Shown: piece after piece, positions 10,320 through 20,294 of the stretch | Position numbering within the stretch: the stretch's first letter is position 1 | How the letters are laid out: every line of letters starts with the position of its first letter | Origin: Vibrio anguillarum | GTDB lineage: Bacteria; Pseudomonadota; Gammaproteobacteria; Enterobacterales; Vibrionaceae | DNA: 42,134 nucleotides | Reading direction: 5' to 3' | Assembly: GCF_001989995.2 (NCBI RefSeq) | Contig: NZ_JAHGUP010000102.1 | Location: 1-42,134, forward strand | Program-made: the position numbers and the translations under genes | The notes under the pieces: generated by a model | Database searches by the model: none | The model's input: only the letters and a program-made list of their open reading frames with translations | Told to the model about the DNA's origin: nothing

Positions 10320-11594
10320 TTAATGTTTTTTGGTTTTGCGTGGAAAGACTTTAACCTGCTTAATGCGGTTTTCTTCTACATCCACAATCTCCATCGCATG
10401 GCCAGAAACTTTGACACTTAAATGGCTACTTGGAATATCTTCAAGGTGCTCCAAAAGTAAACCGTTTAAGGTTCTTGGGCCCGTCGTTGGCAGTTTCCAC
10501 TTCAGCCCTTTGTTAATGTCACGGATATTCGCGCTGCCATCAATCAAGAAGCTGCCATCACTTTGTGGTGTAATTTCATCAGCTAAGCTTGGTGCCATCG
10601 AGGTGGTGAATTCCCCCACAATCTCTTCGAGAATATCTTCAACAGTGATCAAGCCATTGATATCACCGTATTCATCAACGATCAGGCCAATCCGTTCTTT
10701 GTTGCGTTGGAATTTAAGTAATTGTACGTTGAGCGGTGTGCCTTCCGGGATGAAGTAGACTTCATCAGCGGCACGTAAAATCATCTCTTTATTGAACTCT
10801 TTTTTTTCCAACATCAAACGAGAAGCATCACGAAGGCGCAATATGCCCACCGCTTCATCAATTTTGTCTCGGTAAAGCACCACGCGTCCGTGTGGCGAGT
10901 GAGTTAACTGACGCACGATAGATTTCCAATCATCATTAATATTGATACCAGTAATTTCGTTACGTGGGATCATGATGTCGTTCACTGTGACATGTTCAAG
11001 GTCGAGAATGGAAAGCAGCATATCTTGGTGGCGACGAGGAATAAGACCACCCGCTTCGTTGACGACGGTTCTCAACTCTTCAGAGCTTAGATGATCCTCC
11101 GCCCCATGCTTGGCTTTAAGGCCTAGTAAGCGGATGAAACCATTGGTGATGAAGTTAATGAACATCACCAATGGTGACAATATCTTCATTAAGAAGGTCA
11201 GTAAGATGCTGCTGGCGTAAGAGACGCGTTCAGGGTAAAGCGCTGCTAATGTTTTTGGCGTCACTTCAGCAAAAACCAGAACGACCAACGTCAGCGCACC
11301 AGTGGCAATGGCCACTCCTAGATCCCCATAAAGGCGCATACCAATAATAGTGGCAATTGCAGAAGCTAAAATATTGACTAGGTTGTTGCCAATGAGGATC
11401 AAACCAATGAGGCGATCTGGACGATCAAGCAGTTTTTCAACACGCTTTGCACCTTTGTGGCCGGTATTGGCCAAGTGCTTTAAGCGGTAGCGGTTCAAAG
11501 ACATCATGCCGGTTTCTGAACCTGAAAAATAAGCCGAAATTACGATGAGACCCGCGAGTAGTGCAAACAATATACCCGTTGAAATGTCGTCCAA
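10320..11594 (-). CDS. corB: CorB/CNNM family transporter (DUF21, CBS pair, CorC_HlyC domain)
   Basis: This 424-aa inner-membrane protein is homologous to E. coli CorB (YfjD), implicated in Mg2+/Co2+ export or resistance; older annotations call it a hemolysin, which is not supported. The N-terminal DUF21 domain has FSGSETGMMSLNRYRLKHLA, GNNLVNILASA and VFAEVTPKTLAALYPE. Two CBS domains follow (IMIPRNEITGI; GLIVDEYGDINGLITVEDILEEIVGE), then a CorC_HlyC transporter-associated domain. The start codon is TTG, with AAGGA about 11 nt upstream. ypjD lies 84 bp upstream on the same strand, so the two are probably expressed together. Confidence 0.93.
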   Translation of the reverse strand: MDDISTGILFALLAGLIVISAYFSGSETGMMSLNRYRLKHLANTGHKGAKRVEKLLDRPDRLIGLILIGNNLVNILASAIATIIGMRLYGDLGVAIATGALTLVVLVFAEVTPKTLAALYPERVSYASSILLTFLMKILSPLVMFINFITNGFIRLLGLKAKHGAEDHLSSEELRTVVNEAGGLIPRRHQDMLLSILDLEHVTVNDIMIPRNEITGININDDWKSIVRQLTHSPHGRVVLYRDKIDEAVGILRLRDASRLMLEKKEFNKEMILRAADEVYFIPEGTPLNVQLLKFQRNKERIGLIVDEYGDINGLITVEDILEEIVGEFTTSMAPSLADEITPQSDGSFLIDGSANIRDINKGLKWKLPTTGPRTLNGLLLEHLEDIPSSHLSVKVSGHAMEIVDVEENRIKQVKVFPRKTKKH

Positions 11595-11678
11595 AACGTG
11601 GTGTTTCCTTATAAAATAGTGTGATTAAGTAATGATCTAATTAAATGAATGTGTCAATACGCTATCAAACGTGTTGAG

Positions 11679-12473
11679 TTAGCTCAAAATGATTTCTTTT
11701 ACAAAACGGCTACCAAAGTAGGCCAGTGTGAGTAAGGTTGCACCAGCGACAGCAAACCAAGTCACTTTTCTACCGCGCCAACCTTTTCGGTAATGTCCCC
11801 ACAACAATACAGAATAGACAACCCAAGCAATGAAAGACAAAATGCCTTTATGCGCTTTGCCTTGAGCAAACATATCACCGACAAAATCAAAACCAGTAAT
11901 CAAGGTACCAGTAAGTAATACGTTACCTATCAAGATGATTTTAAACAGTTGCCTTTCTACCATCAGTAGTGGTGGCAAATTGGGGTTGATGGTTAGCATC
12001 TTCTTTTTCTTTAGCTTGTAGTCCAGCCAAGCCAATTGCAAAGCGTAGAGTGCGCCAATCGAAAGGGTTGAATACGAAAATAGTGCTAGAGAAATATGCA
12101 ACAACAGTGGCGGATTGTTTTCTAAGTGAGTCATGAACATGCTGGGAAGAAATGAGGCGGCGCTGACGTTGATCGCGGCGAAGCTATACACCACCGGCAA
12201 CAGAAACCACAAGCGCGTTTTTAACATCGCAATGCTCATCACCAGTGAGATAATAAAGCTTATCAATGATGCCACATTGAGCATACTGAGGTTTTGCCCA
12301 TTAGCGTTGAAGATTAAATCACTCAGTAACCACGCATGAAAAGCCAGCGCCAGTGCTGAACTGAACAATACTGTCTGCGCACGAATCCCAGTTTGATTAA
12401 CTAAGCCTGGAATAATGGTCGCTATGGATAAAAAATACAAAATAGTGGCGACTATTGCGATTAAGTTTTCCAT
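11679..12473 (-). CDS. ypjD: YpjD, CcsA-type inner-membrane protein (cytochrome c assembly family)
   Basis: The 264-residue polytopic protein has about eight membrane helices and resembles E. coli YpjD throughout: GQNLSMLNVASLISF, HLENNPPLLLHISLALFSY, LYALQLAWLDYKLK and WGHYRKGWRGRKVTWF. The domain is that of CcmC/CcsA haem-handling proteins and includes the WGHY histidine. The actual role of YpjD in E. coli is not well defined, so haem transport is an inference. I chose ATG 12473 (MENLIAIV) because it matches the family start; a GTG at 12521 would add 16 polar residues with no Shine-Dalgarno. It is divergent from ffh. Confidence 0.88.
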   Translation of the reverse strand: MENLIAIVATILYFLSIATIIPGLVNQTGIRAQTVLFSSALALAFHAWLLSDLIFNANGQNLSMLNVASLISFIISLVMSIAMLKTRLWFLLPVVYSFAAINVSAASFLPSMFMTHLENNPPLLLHISLALFSYSTLSIGALYALQLAWLDYKLKKKKMLTINPNLPPLLMVERQLFKIILIGNVLLTGTLITGFDFVGDMFAQGKAHKGILSFIAWVVYSVLLWGHYRKGWRGRKVTWFAVAGATLLTLAYFGSRFVKEIILS

Positions 12474-12640
12474 ACTTCTTACAAAATGGTGGCTGAATTG
12501 GCGAATTATACCTTGCATCACGATAATGAGCTACGTTGGATACCGATTGATTTGACATATACCCACCTTAGTTGAGGTCATGGTGCAAATAATTAACAGG
12601 GTGAAGGCTTTTATTCGATAAATCGCAGAGATAACTCTTT

Positions 12641-12708
12641 TTGACGCCCCCGTTTTGGGGACCCAATGTTACGTTTACGGGTTTAAGTCGCTTATCGCGA
12701 AGCGTCAA
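12641..12708 (+). other. Potential branched RNA structure upstream of ffh
   Basis: In the 305-bp gap between ypjD and ffh, TTGACGC (12641-12647) can pair with GCGTCAA (12702-12708). Inside lie CCCC-GTTTT-GGGG (12648-12660) and a CCC/GGG pair around 12662-12681. An alternative hairpin CGCTT/AAGCG (12689-12704) overlaps the closing strand, so two exclusive folds are possible. Whether it is transcribed is unknown; a TTGACA at 12552-12557 lies upstream without a clear -10. Confidence 0.35.
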
Positions 12709-12713
12709 TGGGT

Positions 12714-12741
12714 ATGACTATTAGATTGGCTAAGGTATACT
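12714..12741 (+). promoter_or_regulatory. Candidate ffh promoter
   Basis: TATACT (12736-12741) is a good -10 box. ATGACT (12714-12719), 16 bp upstream, matches four of six -35 bases. This predicts a start near 12748, about 30 nt before ffh. Confidence 0.45.
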
Positions 12742-12778
12742 GACCCCAATTAATCGCCGAACTAGCGAAGAGACAACG

Positions 12779-14161
12779 ATGTTTGAAAATTTAACGGATC
12801 GACTATCCAAGACGCTGAAAAATATCAGCGGCAAAGGCCGTCTCACCGAAGACAATATTAAAGAAACCCTACGCGAAGTGCGCATGGCGCTGCTTGAAGC
12901 GGACGTGGCACTGCCTGTAGTGCGTGATTTTGTCGCGCGCGTTAAAGAGGGCGCAGTAGGTGTTGAGGTGTCTAAATCGCTGACACCGGGACAAGAGTTC
13001 ATCAAGATTGTTCAAGCGCAGCTTGAAGCGGTAATGGGCGAATCCAACGAAGCGCTGAACCTTGCCGCCCAGCCGCCAGCAGTGATTTTAATGGCGGGTT
13101 TACAAGGCGCGGGTAAAACCACCAGTGTTGGTAAGCTTGCTAAGCTGCTTAAAGAACGCGATAAAAAGAAAGTACTGGTGGTTTCGGCTGACGTTTATCG
13201 CCCAGCGGCGATAAAACAGCTTGAAACGCTAGCTAACGATCTGGACGTTGAATTTTTTCCTTCTTCAGCCGACCAAAAACCGATTGATATCGCCAATGCG
13301 GCCATTGACCATGCGAAGAAGAAATTCTTCGATGTGCTGATTGTCGACACAGCAGGCCGTCTTGCTATTGATGAACTGATGATGGCAGAGATCCAAGATC
13401 TGCATGCGGCGATTAATCCGATTGAAACATTGTTCGTTGTGGATGCCATGACGGGGCAAGATGCCGCGAACACCGCAAAAGCCTTTGGTGATGCGCTGCC
13501 GTTAACGGGGGTTATCTTAACCAAAGTTGATGGTGATGCTCGAGGTGGTGCCGCACTTTCCGTTCGTCATATCACCGGTAAACCGATTAAATTCTTAGGG
13601 GTCGGTGAAAAAACTGACGCGCTCGAGCCTTTCCATCCTGATCGTATTGCATCACGCATATTGGGAATGGGCGATGTTCTCTCATTAATTGAAGATCTAC
13701 AACGTAATGTTGATCACGAGCAAGCAGAACGCCTAGCTAAAAAATTCAAGGAAAAGAAAGGATTTGATTTAGAAGATTTCCGCGAACAGCTCGGGCAAAT
13801 GCAGAATATGGGCGGCATGATGGGCATGCTCGATAAACTGCCTGGCATGGCAAACCTACCTGCCAACGTGAAAGATAAGGTCGATGATAAGATGTTCAAG
13901 CAGATGGAAGCGATCATCTGTTCGATGACCATGCACGAGCGTCAGCACCCAGACATGATAAAAGGTTCACGTAAAAAACGTATCGCGACGGGTTCTGGCA
14001 CCCAAGTACAAGATGTTAACCGCTTACTGAAACAGTTCACCCAAATGCAGAAAATGATGAAAAAAATGCAGAAAGGTGGCATGAAAGGCATGATGCGTAA
14101 TATGCAAGGCATGATGGGCGGAATGGGTGGCATGGGCGGCGGCGGTTTCTTTGGTCGTTAA
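12779..14161 (+). CDS. ffh: Signal recognition particle protein Ffh (SRP54)
   Basis: Ffh binds 4.5S RNA and the signal sequences of nascent membrane proteins and docks with FtsY. The 460-residue protein has an N-terminal helical bundle, a GTPase G domain with P-loop GLQGAGKTT (residues 107-115), DTAGR and TKVDGDARGGAALS, and an M domain with a GSRKKRIATGSG RNA-binding segment. The C-terminus is Met- and Gly-rich (MMRNMQGMMGGMGG), as expected for signal-sequence binding. The start ATG 12779 is clear by family comparison although the SD (GAAGAGA) is modest. A strong terminator separates it from the rpsP operon. Confidence 0.98.
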   Translation: MFENLTDRLSKTLKNISGKGRLTEDNIKETLREVRMALLEADVALPVVRDFVARVKEGAVGVEVSKSLTPGQEFIKIVQAQLEAVMGESNEALNLAAQPPAVILMAGLQGAGKTTSVGKLAKLLKERDKKKVLVVSADVYRPAAIKQLETLANDLDVEFFPSSADQKPIDIANAAIDHAKKKFFDVLIVDTAGRLAIDELMMAEIQDLHAAINPIETLFVVDAMTGQDAANTAKAFGDALPLTGVILTKVDGDARGGAALSVRHITGKPIKFLGVGEKTDALEPFHPDRIASRILGMGDVLSLIEDLQRNVDHEQAERLAKKFKEKKGFDLEDFREQLGQMQNMGGMMGMLDKLPGMANLPANVKDKVDDKMFKQMEAIICSMTMHERQHPDMIKGSRKKRIATGSGTQVQDVNRLLKQFTQMQKMMKKMQKGGMKGMMRNMQGMMGGMGGMGGGGFFGR

Positions 14162-14259
14162 CCTAACTCATTGCGATGCTTAAAATTTACTAAAGCGTGA
14201 TGCTCATCACTGCAAAAGCATAATGCTTCTGCTGGTGAAAAAATAGCTAAACCCCTTGC

Positions 14260-14299
14260 AAAGCCTCGGAATAAGAGTAAAATTCCGAGGCTTTATTTT
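14260..14299 (+). terminator. Terminator of ffh
   Basis: A perfect 13-bp stem, AAAGCCTCGGAAT (14260-14272) with ATTCCGAGGCTTT (14282-14294), is followed by ATTTT. Some read-through into rpsP remains possible. Confidence 0.88.
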
Positions 14300-14307
14300 G
14301 GCACGAG

Positions 14308-14342
14308 ACCCCAGACTGTTTTTCGTAAATGGTTTTTGGGGT
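14308..14342 (+). other. Hairpin in the rpsP leader
   Basis: ACCCCAGA (14308-14315) can pair with TTTGGGGT (14335-14342) with one wobble pair, 34 bp before rpsP. An AT-rich tract follows. It may be a leader structure of the ribosomal protein operon or a second weak terminator; nothing here decides which. Confidence 0.3.
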
Positions 14343-14375
14343 TAATTTTATTATTGAGAAAGCAAAGAGGACGAC

Positions 14376-14624
14376 ATGGTAACCATTCGTTTGGCACGTC
14401 ACGGCGCTAAAAAGCGTCCATTTTATCAAATCGTAGTTGCGGATAGCCGTAACGCAGTAACTGGCCGTTTCATCGAGAAAGTAGGTTTCTTTAATCCTAC
14501 GGCTACTGGCCAAGAAGAAGGCCTACGTGTTGATCTAGATCGCGTTAACCATTGGGTTGGTCAAGGCGCATCTCTATCTGATCGCGTAGCTAAGCTAGTA
14601 AAAGACGCTCAAAAAGCGGCTTAA
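14376..14624 (+). CDS. rpsP: 30S ribosomal protein S16
   Basis: The 82-residue S16 protein helps assemble the 5' domain of 16S rRNA. The N-terminus [26 protein letters not shown] is diagnostic and the length is standard. AGAGGA stands 5 nt before the ATG. It is first in the conserved rpsP-rimM-trmD-rplS operon. Confidence 0.99.
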   Translation: MVTIRLARHGAKKRPFYQIVVADSRNAVTGRFIEKVGFFNPTATGQEEGLRVDLDRVNHWVGQGASLSDRVAKLVKDAQKAA

Positions 14625-14653
14625 TTCTTACTTTTATAGAAGAACATTAGCTT

Positions 14654-15208
14654 ATGTCGATGAAAGGTAAAGAAACAATGAGCAAAGAAAACGAAAAGAT
14701 TGTTATGGGCAAGTTTGGTGCTACCTATGGCATTCGTGGCTGGCTCAAAGTTTTTTCCTACACAGACGAAGCTGAAAGTATTTTTGATTACAGCCCTTGG
14801 TTTATTAACCAAAAAGGCCAGTGGATCGAGTACAAAGTAGAGAGTTGGAAGCGCCATGGTAAGAGTATGGTGGTAAAACTTGAAGGTTTAGATGTTCGAG
14901 AAGACGCACATCTACTCACCAACTTTGAAATTGCTATTGATCCCGCATCATTACCAGAATTGTCAGCAGATGAATTCTACTGGCGTGAATTGTTCGGTAT
15001 GCAAGTTATTACCACTAAGGGATATAACCTTGGTGAGGTCACTGACCTATTAGAAACTGGCTCCAACGATGTTCTGGTTGTGAAAGCGAATTTGAAAGAT
15101 GCTTTTGGCCAAAAGGAACGGTTGGTACCGTACCTTGAAGAGCAAGTGATCAAGAATGTTGATCGCGAAGCTCGACGGATCGAAGTTGACTGGGATCCGG
15201 CATTCTAA
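14654..15208 (+). CDS. rimM: Ribosome maturation factor RimM
   Basis: RimM binds S19 and helps mature the head of the 30S subunit. The protein has the N-terminal beta-barrel ([20 protein letters not shown]) and the C-terminal PRC-barrel domain ([14 protein letters not shown] through [10 protein letters not shown]). With ATG 14654 it is 184 aa, which matches Vibrio homologues as I recall them. An internal ATG at 14678 preceded by AAAGGTAAAG would give 176 aa and cannot be excluded. It lies 29 bp after rpsP. Confidence 0.96.
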   Translation: MSMKGKETMSKENEKIVMGKFGATYGIRGWLKVFSYTDEAESIFDYSPWFINQKGQWIEYKVESWKRHGKSMVVKLEGLDVREDAHLLTNFEIAIDPASLPELSADEFYWRELFGMQVITTKGYNLGEVTDLLETGSNDVLVVKANLKDAFGQKERLVPYLEEQVIKNVDREARRIEVDWDPAF

Positions 15209-15235
15209 CTCTAAAACGTCAGAGCGAGAGAACAC

Positions 15236-15982
15236 ATGTGGGTTGGCGTTATAAGCCTATTTCCTGAAATGTTCCGTTCTGTTACTGATTTTGGAGTAAC
15301 AGGTCAAGCGGTTAAAAAAGGTTTGCTGTCTATTGAAGCTTGGAATCCTCGAGATTTCACTCATGACAAACATCGCACCGTCGATGACAGACCTTACGGT
15401 GGTGGTCCTGGAATGCTCATGATGGTTCAGCCTTTGCGCGATGCCATTCATGCAGCAAAACAAGCCGCACCGGGAAAGACGAAAGTCATTTACCTTTCTC
15501 CTCAAGGTCGAAAACTCGACCAAAAAGGAGTCGAAGAGCTGGCGACGAATGAGAACCTAGTTCTTATTTGCGGACGCTATGAAGGGGTAGATGAGCGTAT
15601 CATCCAATCAGAAGTTGACGAAGAATGGTCGATTGGTGATTTTGTGATGACAGGCGGTGAACTGCCAGCCATGACGTTGATTGATTCTGTCTCTCGGTTT
15701 GTTCCGGGAGTATTAGGAGATTTCGCATCAGCAGAAGAAGATTCTTTTGCCAATGGTTTGCTAGATTGCCCGCACTATACGCGTCCTGAAGTGTTAGATG
15801 GAAAAGAAGTACCTGCGGTACTGAAATCCGGTAATCACGAGGATATTCGTCGCTGGCGGCTGAAACAGTCGTTGGGCCGAACTTGGCATAGAAGGCCAGA
15901 GCTCCTGGAAAACCTAGCTCTGACTGACGAACAGGAACTATTACTGGTTGAGTTCATTAAAGAAACTCAAATACATCAGTAA
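15236..15982 (+). CDS. trmD: tRNA (guanine-N1)-methyltransferase
   Basis: TrmD methylates G37 next to the anticodon of tRNAs for Leu, Pro and Arg, preventing +1 frameshifts. The 248-residue SPOUT enzyme shows FPEMF at the start, [14 protein letters not shown], the knot motif [13 protein letters not shown], and the dimer-interface stretch [14 protein letters not shown]. It starts 27 bp after rimM behind a GCGAGAG sequence. Confidence 0.98.
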   Translation: MWVGVISLFPEMFRSVTDFGVTGQAVKKGLLSIEAWNPRDFTHDKHRTVDDRPYGGGPGMLMMVQPLRDAIHAAKQAAPGKTKVIYLSPQGRKLDQKGVEELATNENLVLICGRYEGVDERIIQSEVDEEWSIGDFVMTGGELPAMTLIDSVSRFVPGVLGDFASAEEDSFANGLLDCPHYTRPEVLDGKEVPAVLKSGNHEDIRRWRLKQSLGRTWHRRPELLENLALTDEQELLLVEFIKETQIHQ

Positions 15983-16023
15983 CCTATTTAATTTAGTATC
16001 AGTTTATTCTAGGAATTTTTAAA

Positions 16024-16377
16024 ATGAGTAACATCATCAAGGCTCTTGAAGAAGAGCAAATGAAACAAGGCCTACCTAAATTCGCACCAGGTGACACTGT
16101 TGTTGTTCAAGTTAAGGTAAAAGAAGGTGATCGTGAGCGTCTACAGGCTTTTGAAGGCGTTGTAATCGCAATCCGTAACCGTGGCCTACACTCTGCATTC
16201 ACTGTTCGTAAGATCTCTAACGGTGAAGGTGTTGAGCGTACGTTCCAAACTCACTCTCCAGTGGTTGATAGCATTGAAGTTAAACGCCGCGGTGCAGTAC
16301 GTCGTGCCAAACTGTACTACCTACGTGAGCGTTCTGGTAAGTCAGCTCGTATCAAAGAGAAACTTGCTAAGAAGTAA
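16024..16377 (+). CDS. rplS: 50S ribosomal protein L19
   Basis: L19 lies at the 30S-50S interface. The 117-residue protein has the family core [31 protein letters not shown] and the basic C-terminus [23 protein letters not shown] precedes the ATG by about 9 nt. It is the last gene of the operon and is followed by a strong terminator. Confidence 0.99.
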   Translation: MSNIIKALEEEQMKQGLPKFAPGDTVVVQVKVKEGDRERLQAFEGVVIAIRNRGLHSAFTVRKISNGEGVERTFQTHSPVVDSIEVKRRGAVRRAKLYYLRERSGKSARIKEKLAKK

Positions 16378-16407
16378 TGCTATAAACTAGCGTTCTCATA
16401 GTAATAA

Positions 16408-16437
16408 ACAGGGGTCGAGTAATCGACTCCTGTTTTT
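16408..16437. terminator. Terminator between rplS and yacG, probably bidirectional
   Basis: ACAGGGGTCGA (16408-16418) pairs with TCGACTCCTGT (16423-16433) with one wobble pair and a GTAA tetraloop. A T-run follows on the + strand, and yacG ends only 10 bp away on the other strand. Confidence 0.9.
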
Positions 16438-16446
16438 ATATGTACG

Positions 16447-16644
16447 CTAATATTGATCTTCTGACCAACCATCACTGTCTGACATATCCGGTGCACCGGG
16501 AATACTTTTTTCCTCATCGGCCCACTCGCCAAAATCGATCATCTGACACTGTTTGGAACAAAAAGGACGATAAGGGCTCTGTTCTCCCCATTCGACATCG
16601 GCTTTGCACTGCGGGCATTTTACAATGGTAATTTTCTTTGACAT
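16447..16644 (-). CDS. yacG: DNA gyrase inhibitor YacG, small zinc protein
   Basis: YacG binds the C-terminal domain of GyrB and blocks DNA binding by gyrase. The 65-residue protein has the four-cysteine zinc motif CPQC...FCSKQC and the acidic C-terminal tail [18 protein letters not shown] chose ATG 16644 ([13 protein letters not shown]); a TTG at 16656 would add four residues. It is last in the leftward yacG-zapD-coaE group. Confidence 0.95.
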   Translation of the reverse strand: MSKKITIVKCPQCKADVEWGEQSPYRPFCSKQCQMIDFGEWADEEKSIPGAPDMSDSDGWSEDQY

Positions 16645-16733
16645 AACGGACTTCAAGTAACGATGGATAGGCGTAAGTGTATTACCTAACGCAATGGAAA
16701 GTAAGAGTCAGTCGGGAATTGAAGCGGAATTGA

Positions 16734-17474
16734 TTAACAGCAGACGGCGAGATCAAACTCGATATCGCGCCCTGTTGCTTGGCCTGATTGGAATTCGATA
16801 AACTTAATCGCGAAGCGATTTTTATGGCCTGAGATCATGGGGTATACCCCATACTCAAGTGGGATCGACAAGCGCAAGATATTGGCGTCTTCTGCATCGC
16901 TTTGATAAAAACCTAATCGTGCTAGGCGTGCTTTAAAATGACCCGTTTCGCGGGTTAACTTCAACCAAAGTTGCAACGCATCTGATAACGGTCGCAGCGT
17001 TTCCATCCATTGGTGCGCATCTTGGGTCTTCTTTTCTATCGGAATGTGTAGCCAGTAGTGCAGGGCTGGCAGGTCAAAACAGCACGACCCGCCCGGCAAA
17101 TTAAAGCGTTGGCGAATCGTGCTTAAGAAACGATCTTCTTTGAGTGATTGACCAAAGCGTTCAGCGCTCATTAAATTACGATGCACCTCGTCGATCTCTT
17201 CAAGGAGCGATAGCAACATTTCTTGATCAACACCATCCACATTGAGCCAGCTACGGTAGTTCAAACGCTGTTTTTCAATATCTTTAGCCAACTCGCTTTT
17301 GAGTTGGATCTGTTCGAAGATTTCGAGTAAATCAAACAATGAACGAAAGAAGAGTTGGTGTTGAATACCGTCACGAAACTGAGCGGAATGCATCAACTGG
17401 TTAAGCAGCGCTTCGACTCTTAAATAGATACGAGTTTTTTCGTTCAGTGGGTGTTCAAACTTATGCGTGGTCAT
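16734..17474 (-). CDS. zapD: Cell division protein ZapD
   Basis: ZapD cross-links FtsZ filaments and stabilises the Z ring. The 246-residue protein fits the family in length and opening ([22 protein letters not shown]) and in [16 protein letters not shown]. The N-terminal half is largely helical and the C-terminal half beta-rich. AAGG lies 8 nt before the ATG. It sits between coaE and yacG, as in E. coli. Confidence 0.95.
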   Translation of the reverse strand: MTTHKFEHPLNEKTRIYLRVEALLNQLMHSAQFRDGIQHQLFFRSLFDLLEIFEQIQLKSELAKDIEKQRLNYRSWLNVDGVDQEMLLSLLEEIDEVHRNLMSAERFGQSLKEDRFLSTIRQRFNLPGGSCCFDLPALHYWLHIPIEKKTQDAHQWMETLRPLSDALQLWLKLTRETGHFKARLARLGFYQSDAEDANILRLSIPLEYGVYPMISGHKNRFAIKFIEFQSGQATGRDIEFDLAVCC

Positions 17475-17506
17475 CTAGCTAGCCTTAGGTCCGGTCTGGG
17501 TTATTC

Positions 17507-18115
17507 TTACAGACTTAGGCTGCATATGGCTAGATACTTTTTGTGTAATTCTGTGATTTGAGGCAAAAGTTTTTGGTTTTCTGCGCTATTTTTAATCACA
17601 TCGTCAGCGTATTGCAATCTTTGCTCACGGCTCGCTTGAGCGGCTAAGATCGAACGGACTTGTTGCTCTGATACCTTGTCTCTTGCCATAGTGCGAGCGA
17701 TTTGGGTTTTTAGATCAACATCAACCACTAAGATGCGATCGACTAAGGTTTGTAGGTTATTTTCTATCAATAATGGCACAACCAATAAAGCATAAGGCGA
17801 GGTGGTTTTTGCTAAATCAGCAATCATTTTTGCACGGATCATTGGGTGAAGAAGCTGATTAAGCCAAGCCTTTTCTTGTTCATCAGCAAAGATCTTTTCT
17901 CTTAACGCGGCGCGATCCAATTGTCCATCGGGCTTTAATATGGATAGGCCAAAGTGCGCGCAAATCGTCGTTAATCCTTCACTACCGGGTTCGACGACTT
18001 CTCGAGCGATGATGTCAGCATCCACGACATCTATCGAGAAATGCTGCTGAAATAAATGAGCAACGGTGCTTTTTCCGCTGGCAATCCCGCCGGTTAAACC
18101 CACCACTAACCCCAT
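17507..18115 (-). CDS. coaE: Dephospho-CoA kinase
   Basis: CoaE phosphorylates dephospho-CoA in the last step of coenzyme A synthesis. The P-loop [12 protein letters not shown] begins near residue 6, and [15 protein letters not shown] and PLLIENNL follow. Start ATG 18115 gives 202 aa, the usual size; it has GGGG 8 nt upstream, and a longer reading from 18148 would lie inside pilD. The start overlaps the end of pilD by 10 bp, so the two are translationally linked. Confidence 0.96.
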   Translation of the reverse strand: MGLVVGLTGGIASGKSTVAHLFQQHFSIDVVDADIIAREVVEPGSEGLTTICAHFGLSILKPDGQLDRAALREKIFADEQEKAWLNQLLHPMIRAKMIADLAKTTSPYALLVVPLLIENNLQTLVDRILVVDVDLKTQIARTMARDKVSEQQVRSILAAQASREQRLQYADDVIKNSAENQKLLPQITELHKKYLAICSLSL

Positions 18116-18987
18116 GACGATAACCCCATAATTGAACCTAAATACCAACTCATAATATCGTTACCCCACAACAAGGTTAGCCAGCCAGCAATGGCGAGAT
18201 AGGGGCCAAAAGGAAAGGCTTTGTCGATCCCTTTTTTTTGCAAGCGCAATTGAATTAGGCCAAAGACAATGCCAACCACAGATGACATGAGAATGATGAT
18301 GGGCAGATATTGCCAGCCCAACCAAGCGCCGAGAGCAGCCAGCAGTTTGAAATCGCCATAACCCATTCCTTCTTTGCCTGTGACGAGTTTAAACAGCCAA
18401 TAGACCGACCATAAGCTCAGATAGCCAGCAATGGCGCCGATCACCGCATCTTGCAAACTGACTGGGCTAATGTGCATCAATGATAAGCTGAGGCCCGCCC
18501 ACAGTAGTGGCAGTGTCAGCTTGTCGGGTAACAGCATGGTATCGAAATCGATAAACGTCGCCGCGATGAGCACAAAAGTGAAAAACAATAGCGCTAGTGA
18601 AAAATAACTAAAACCGAAGTGGCTAGCCACGACAAAGCTCATACTGGCGGTGAGCAGTTCAATCAAAGGATAGCGTGCACTGATCGGACCTTGGCAACGG
18701 GAACATTTCCCTTTTAAAAAGAGCCAACTGAGTAGCGGAATATTGTCAATAATACGGATTGGCGTATCACAGTGTGGGCAGCTAGAACGGGGGAGACTGA
18801 GCGTGAGTTGCCCTTCCGGTGGCGCAATGTGATATTCGGGAAAGCAGTCAGCGCACTCTTGTCGCCATTCTCGCTCCATGATTTTGGGTAGACGATAAAT
18901 GACCACATTGAGAAAACTCCCCACGATTAAGCCAAACAACGCTGCAAAAAGTGGAAAGAGCCAAGGGTAATAAATAAAAACTTCCAT
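18106..18987 (-). CDS. pilD: Type IV prepilin peptidase / N-methyltransferase
   Basis: PilD cleaves the leader of type IV prepilins and of type II secretion pseudopilins and methylates the new N-terminus. The 293-residue membrane enzyme has the cytoplasmic zinc-binding cysteines C70xxC73 and C95xxC98 and the aspartyl protease pair: D147/D149 in [11 protein letters not shown] and D212 in GMGYGDFKL. About seven or eight helices are visible. In Vibrio one such peptidase usually serves several pilus and secretion systems. It follows pilC by 38 bp and overlaps coaE. Confidence 0.97.
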   Translation of the reverse strand: MEVFIYYPWLFPLFAALFGLIVGSFLNVVIYRLPKIMEREWRQECADCFPEYHIAPPEGQLTLSLPRSSCPHCDTPIRIIDNIPLLSWLFLKGKCSRCQGPISARYPLIELLTASMSFVVASHFGFSYFSLALLFFTFVLIAATFIDFDTMLLPDKLTLPLLWAGLSLSLMHISPVSLQDAVIGAIAGYLSLWSVYWLFKLVTGKEGMGYGDFKLLAALGAWLGWQYLPIIILMSSVVGIVFGLIQLRLQKKGIDKAFPFGPYLAIAGWLTLLWGNDIMSWYLGSIMGLSSWG

Positions 18988-19025
18988 GCACAGACTCGAT
19001 AAGTAAAAGATTAGCAGTGCTAATA

Positions 19026-20252
19026 CTATCCTAATACACTCATTAAGTTAAAGATGGGCAAGTACATTGCCACCACTAAACCGCCGACCACCGTACCCAA
19101 AAAGACAATGATCAATGGTTCGAGAATTTTGCCTAAGTTATCGACGGTATTATCGACTTCAAATTCGTAAATGGTGGCGACTTTATTGAGCATGTCATCC
19201 AATCGGCCTGATTCTTCACCAATCATCACCATTTGCAGCACCATTTCAGGAAAGGCTTCGGTATTACGCATCGCAATATACATTGGCATACCGGCTGCCG
19301 TATCACGATAGACCTCATTAATCGCCGTCTCAAAATGGACATTGCCAGCGGTTTTAGCGGTGGTTTTTAAGCTGGCTAAAATCGGAATGCCTGCACTAAA
19401 ACTGGTGGCGAGTGTGCGACTGAATTTAGCAATAGAGGCTTTGCCTATCACCCCGCCAAGAATGGGAAACTTTAATCCTAATCGGCTGGTTTTTAAGCGT
19501 ATTAAAAAAGATTTTTGCCGTACTGCTTTCACGGCAATTGTGGTGAGGATTATGATGATGATTACCCACAAACTGTAACTTTGCACCCAATGAGAGAGTT
19601 TCAATACTTGCTGTGTAAACCAAGGTAATTCGGCTCCGAATCCTTTGAACATGCTTTCAAACTCAGGGATCACCATAGTAAGCATTAAGTAAGAAACACC
19701 TAACGCGACCAACACCACCATGGTTGGGTAGATGAGTGCTTTAATGACTTTAGCGCGCAGTTGTTCACTTTTTTCTCGATAAGTCGCTAGCCGCTCAAAC
19801 ACTTCAGCCAAGTTACCTGACTGTTCACCTGTGTGAATGAGATCAATATACAAGGTATCGAAATGGGTGCTGGCGGTACGCATCGCTTTGGAAATTGGCG
19901 TTCCGGCTTCAACCCCTTTGGTGACTTGCGACAAAATGGATTTCATTTCGGCTTTGCGATGGTTATCTCCGACCAGTTTTAAGGCTTGCACGATGGGCAC
20001 GCCCGTGGTCAGCATGGTCGCCAATTGGCGTGTCAGAATGGTGATGTCTCTGGCCTTCACGCGATGAGTCAAGCGGGTGATAAAAGAGACGCCCCCTTTT
20101 TTGATTTTTTTGATTTGAATGTGCTGTTCTTTAAGTTTGTCACGCACTTCCAGTTCGGTTAAAGCGAGAGTTTGGCCAGATACTTTTTTGCCCGAACTAT
20201 TGATGCCTTTCCAACGATAATTTTTGAGTTCTGATTTGATTTTTGTGTTCAT
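19026..20252 (-). CDS. pilC: Type IV pilus inner-membrane platform protein PilC
   Basis: PilC is the platform on which PilB drives pilus extension. The 408-residue GspF-family protein has an N-terminal cytoplasmic segment ([16 protein letters not shown]), two repeated T2SSF domains (about residues 75-195 and 275-400) and three membrane helices. The second domain ends with [15 protein letters not shown] and [25 protein letters not shown]. It lies 42 bp after pilB, with a weak SD. Confidence 0.97.
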   Translation of the reverse strand: MNTKIKSELKNYRWKGINSSGKKVSGQTLALTELEVRDKLKEQHIQIKKIKKGGVSFITRLTHRVKARDITILTRQLATMLTTGVPIVQALKLVGDNHRKAEMKSILSQVTKGVEAGTPISKAMRTASTHFDTLYIDLIHTGEQSGNLAEVFERLATYREKSEQLRAKVIKALIYPTMVVLVALGVSYLMLTMVIPEFESMFKGFGAELPWFTQQVLKLSHWVQSYSLWVIIIIILTTIAVKAVRQKSFLIRLKTSRLGLKFPILGGVIGKASIAKFSRTLATSFSAGIPILASLKTTAKTAGNVHFETAINEVYRDTAAGMPMYIAMRNTEAFPEMVLQMVMIGEESGRLDDMLNKVATIYEFEVDNTVDNLGKILEPLIIVFLGTVVGGLVVAMYLPIFNLMSVLG

Positions 20253-20294
20253 ACAATAGAGTCACCCAATGGCTAGCTAAGAGGGATCAAAGCG

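Noticed and set aside
10330..10758. 142-codon frame on the + strand opposite corB
   Set aside because: It lies wholly inside corB, whose CBS and CorC motifs are intact; no ribosome site or homology.
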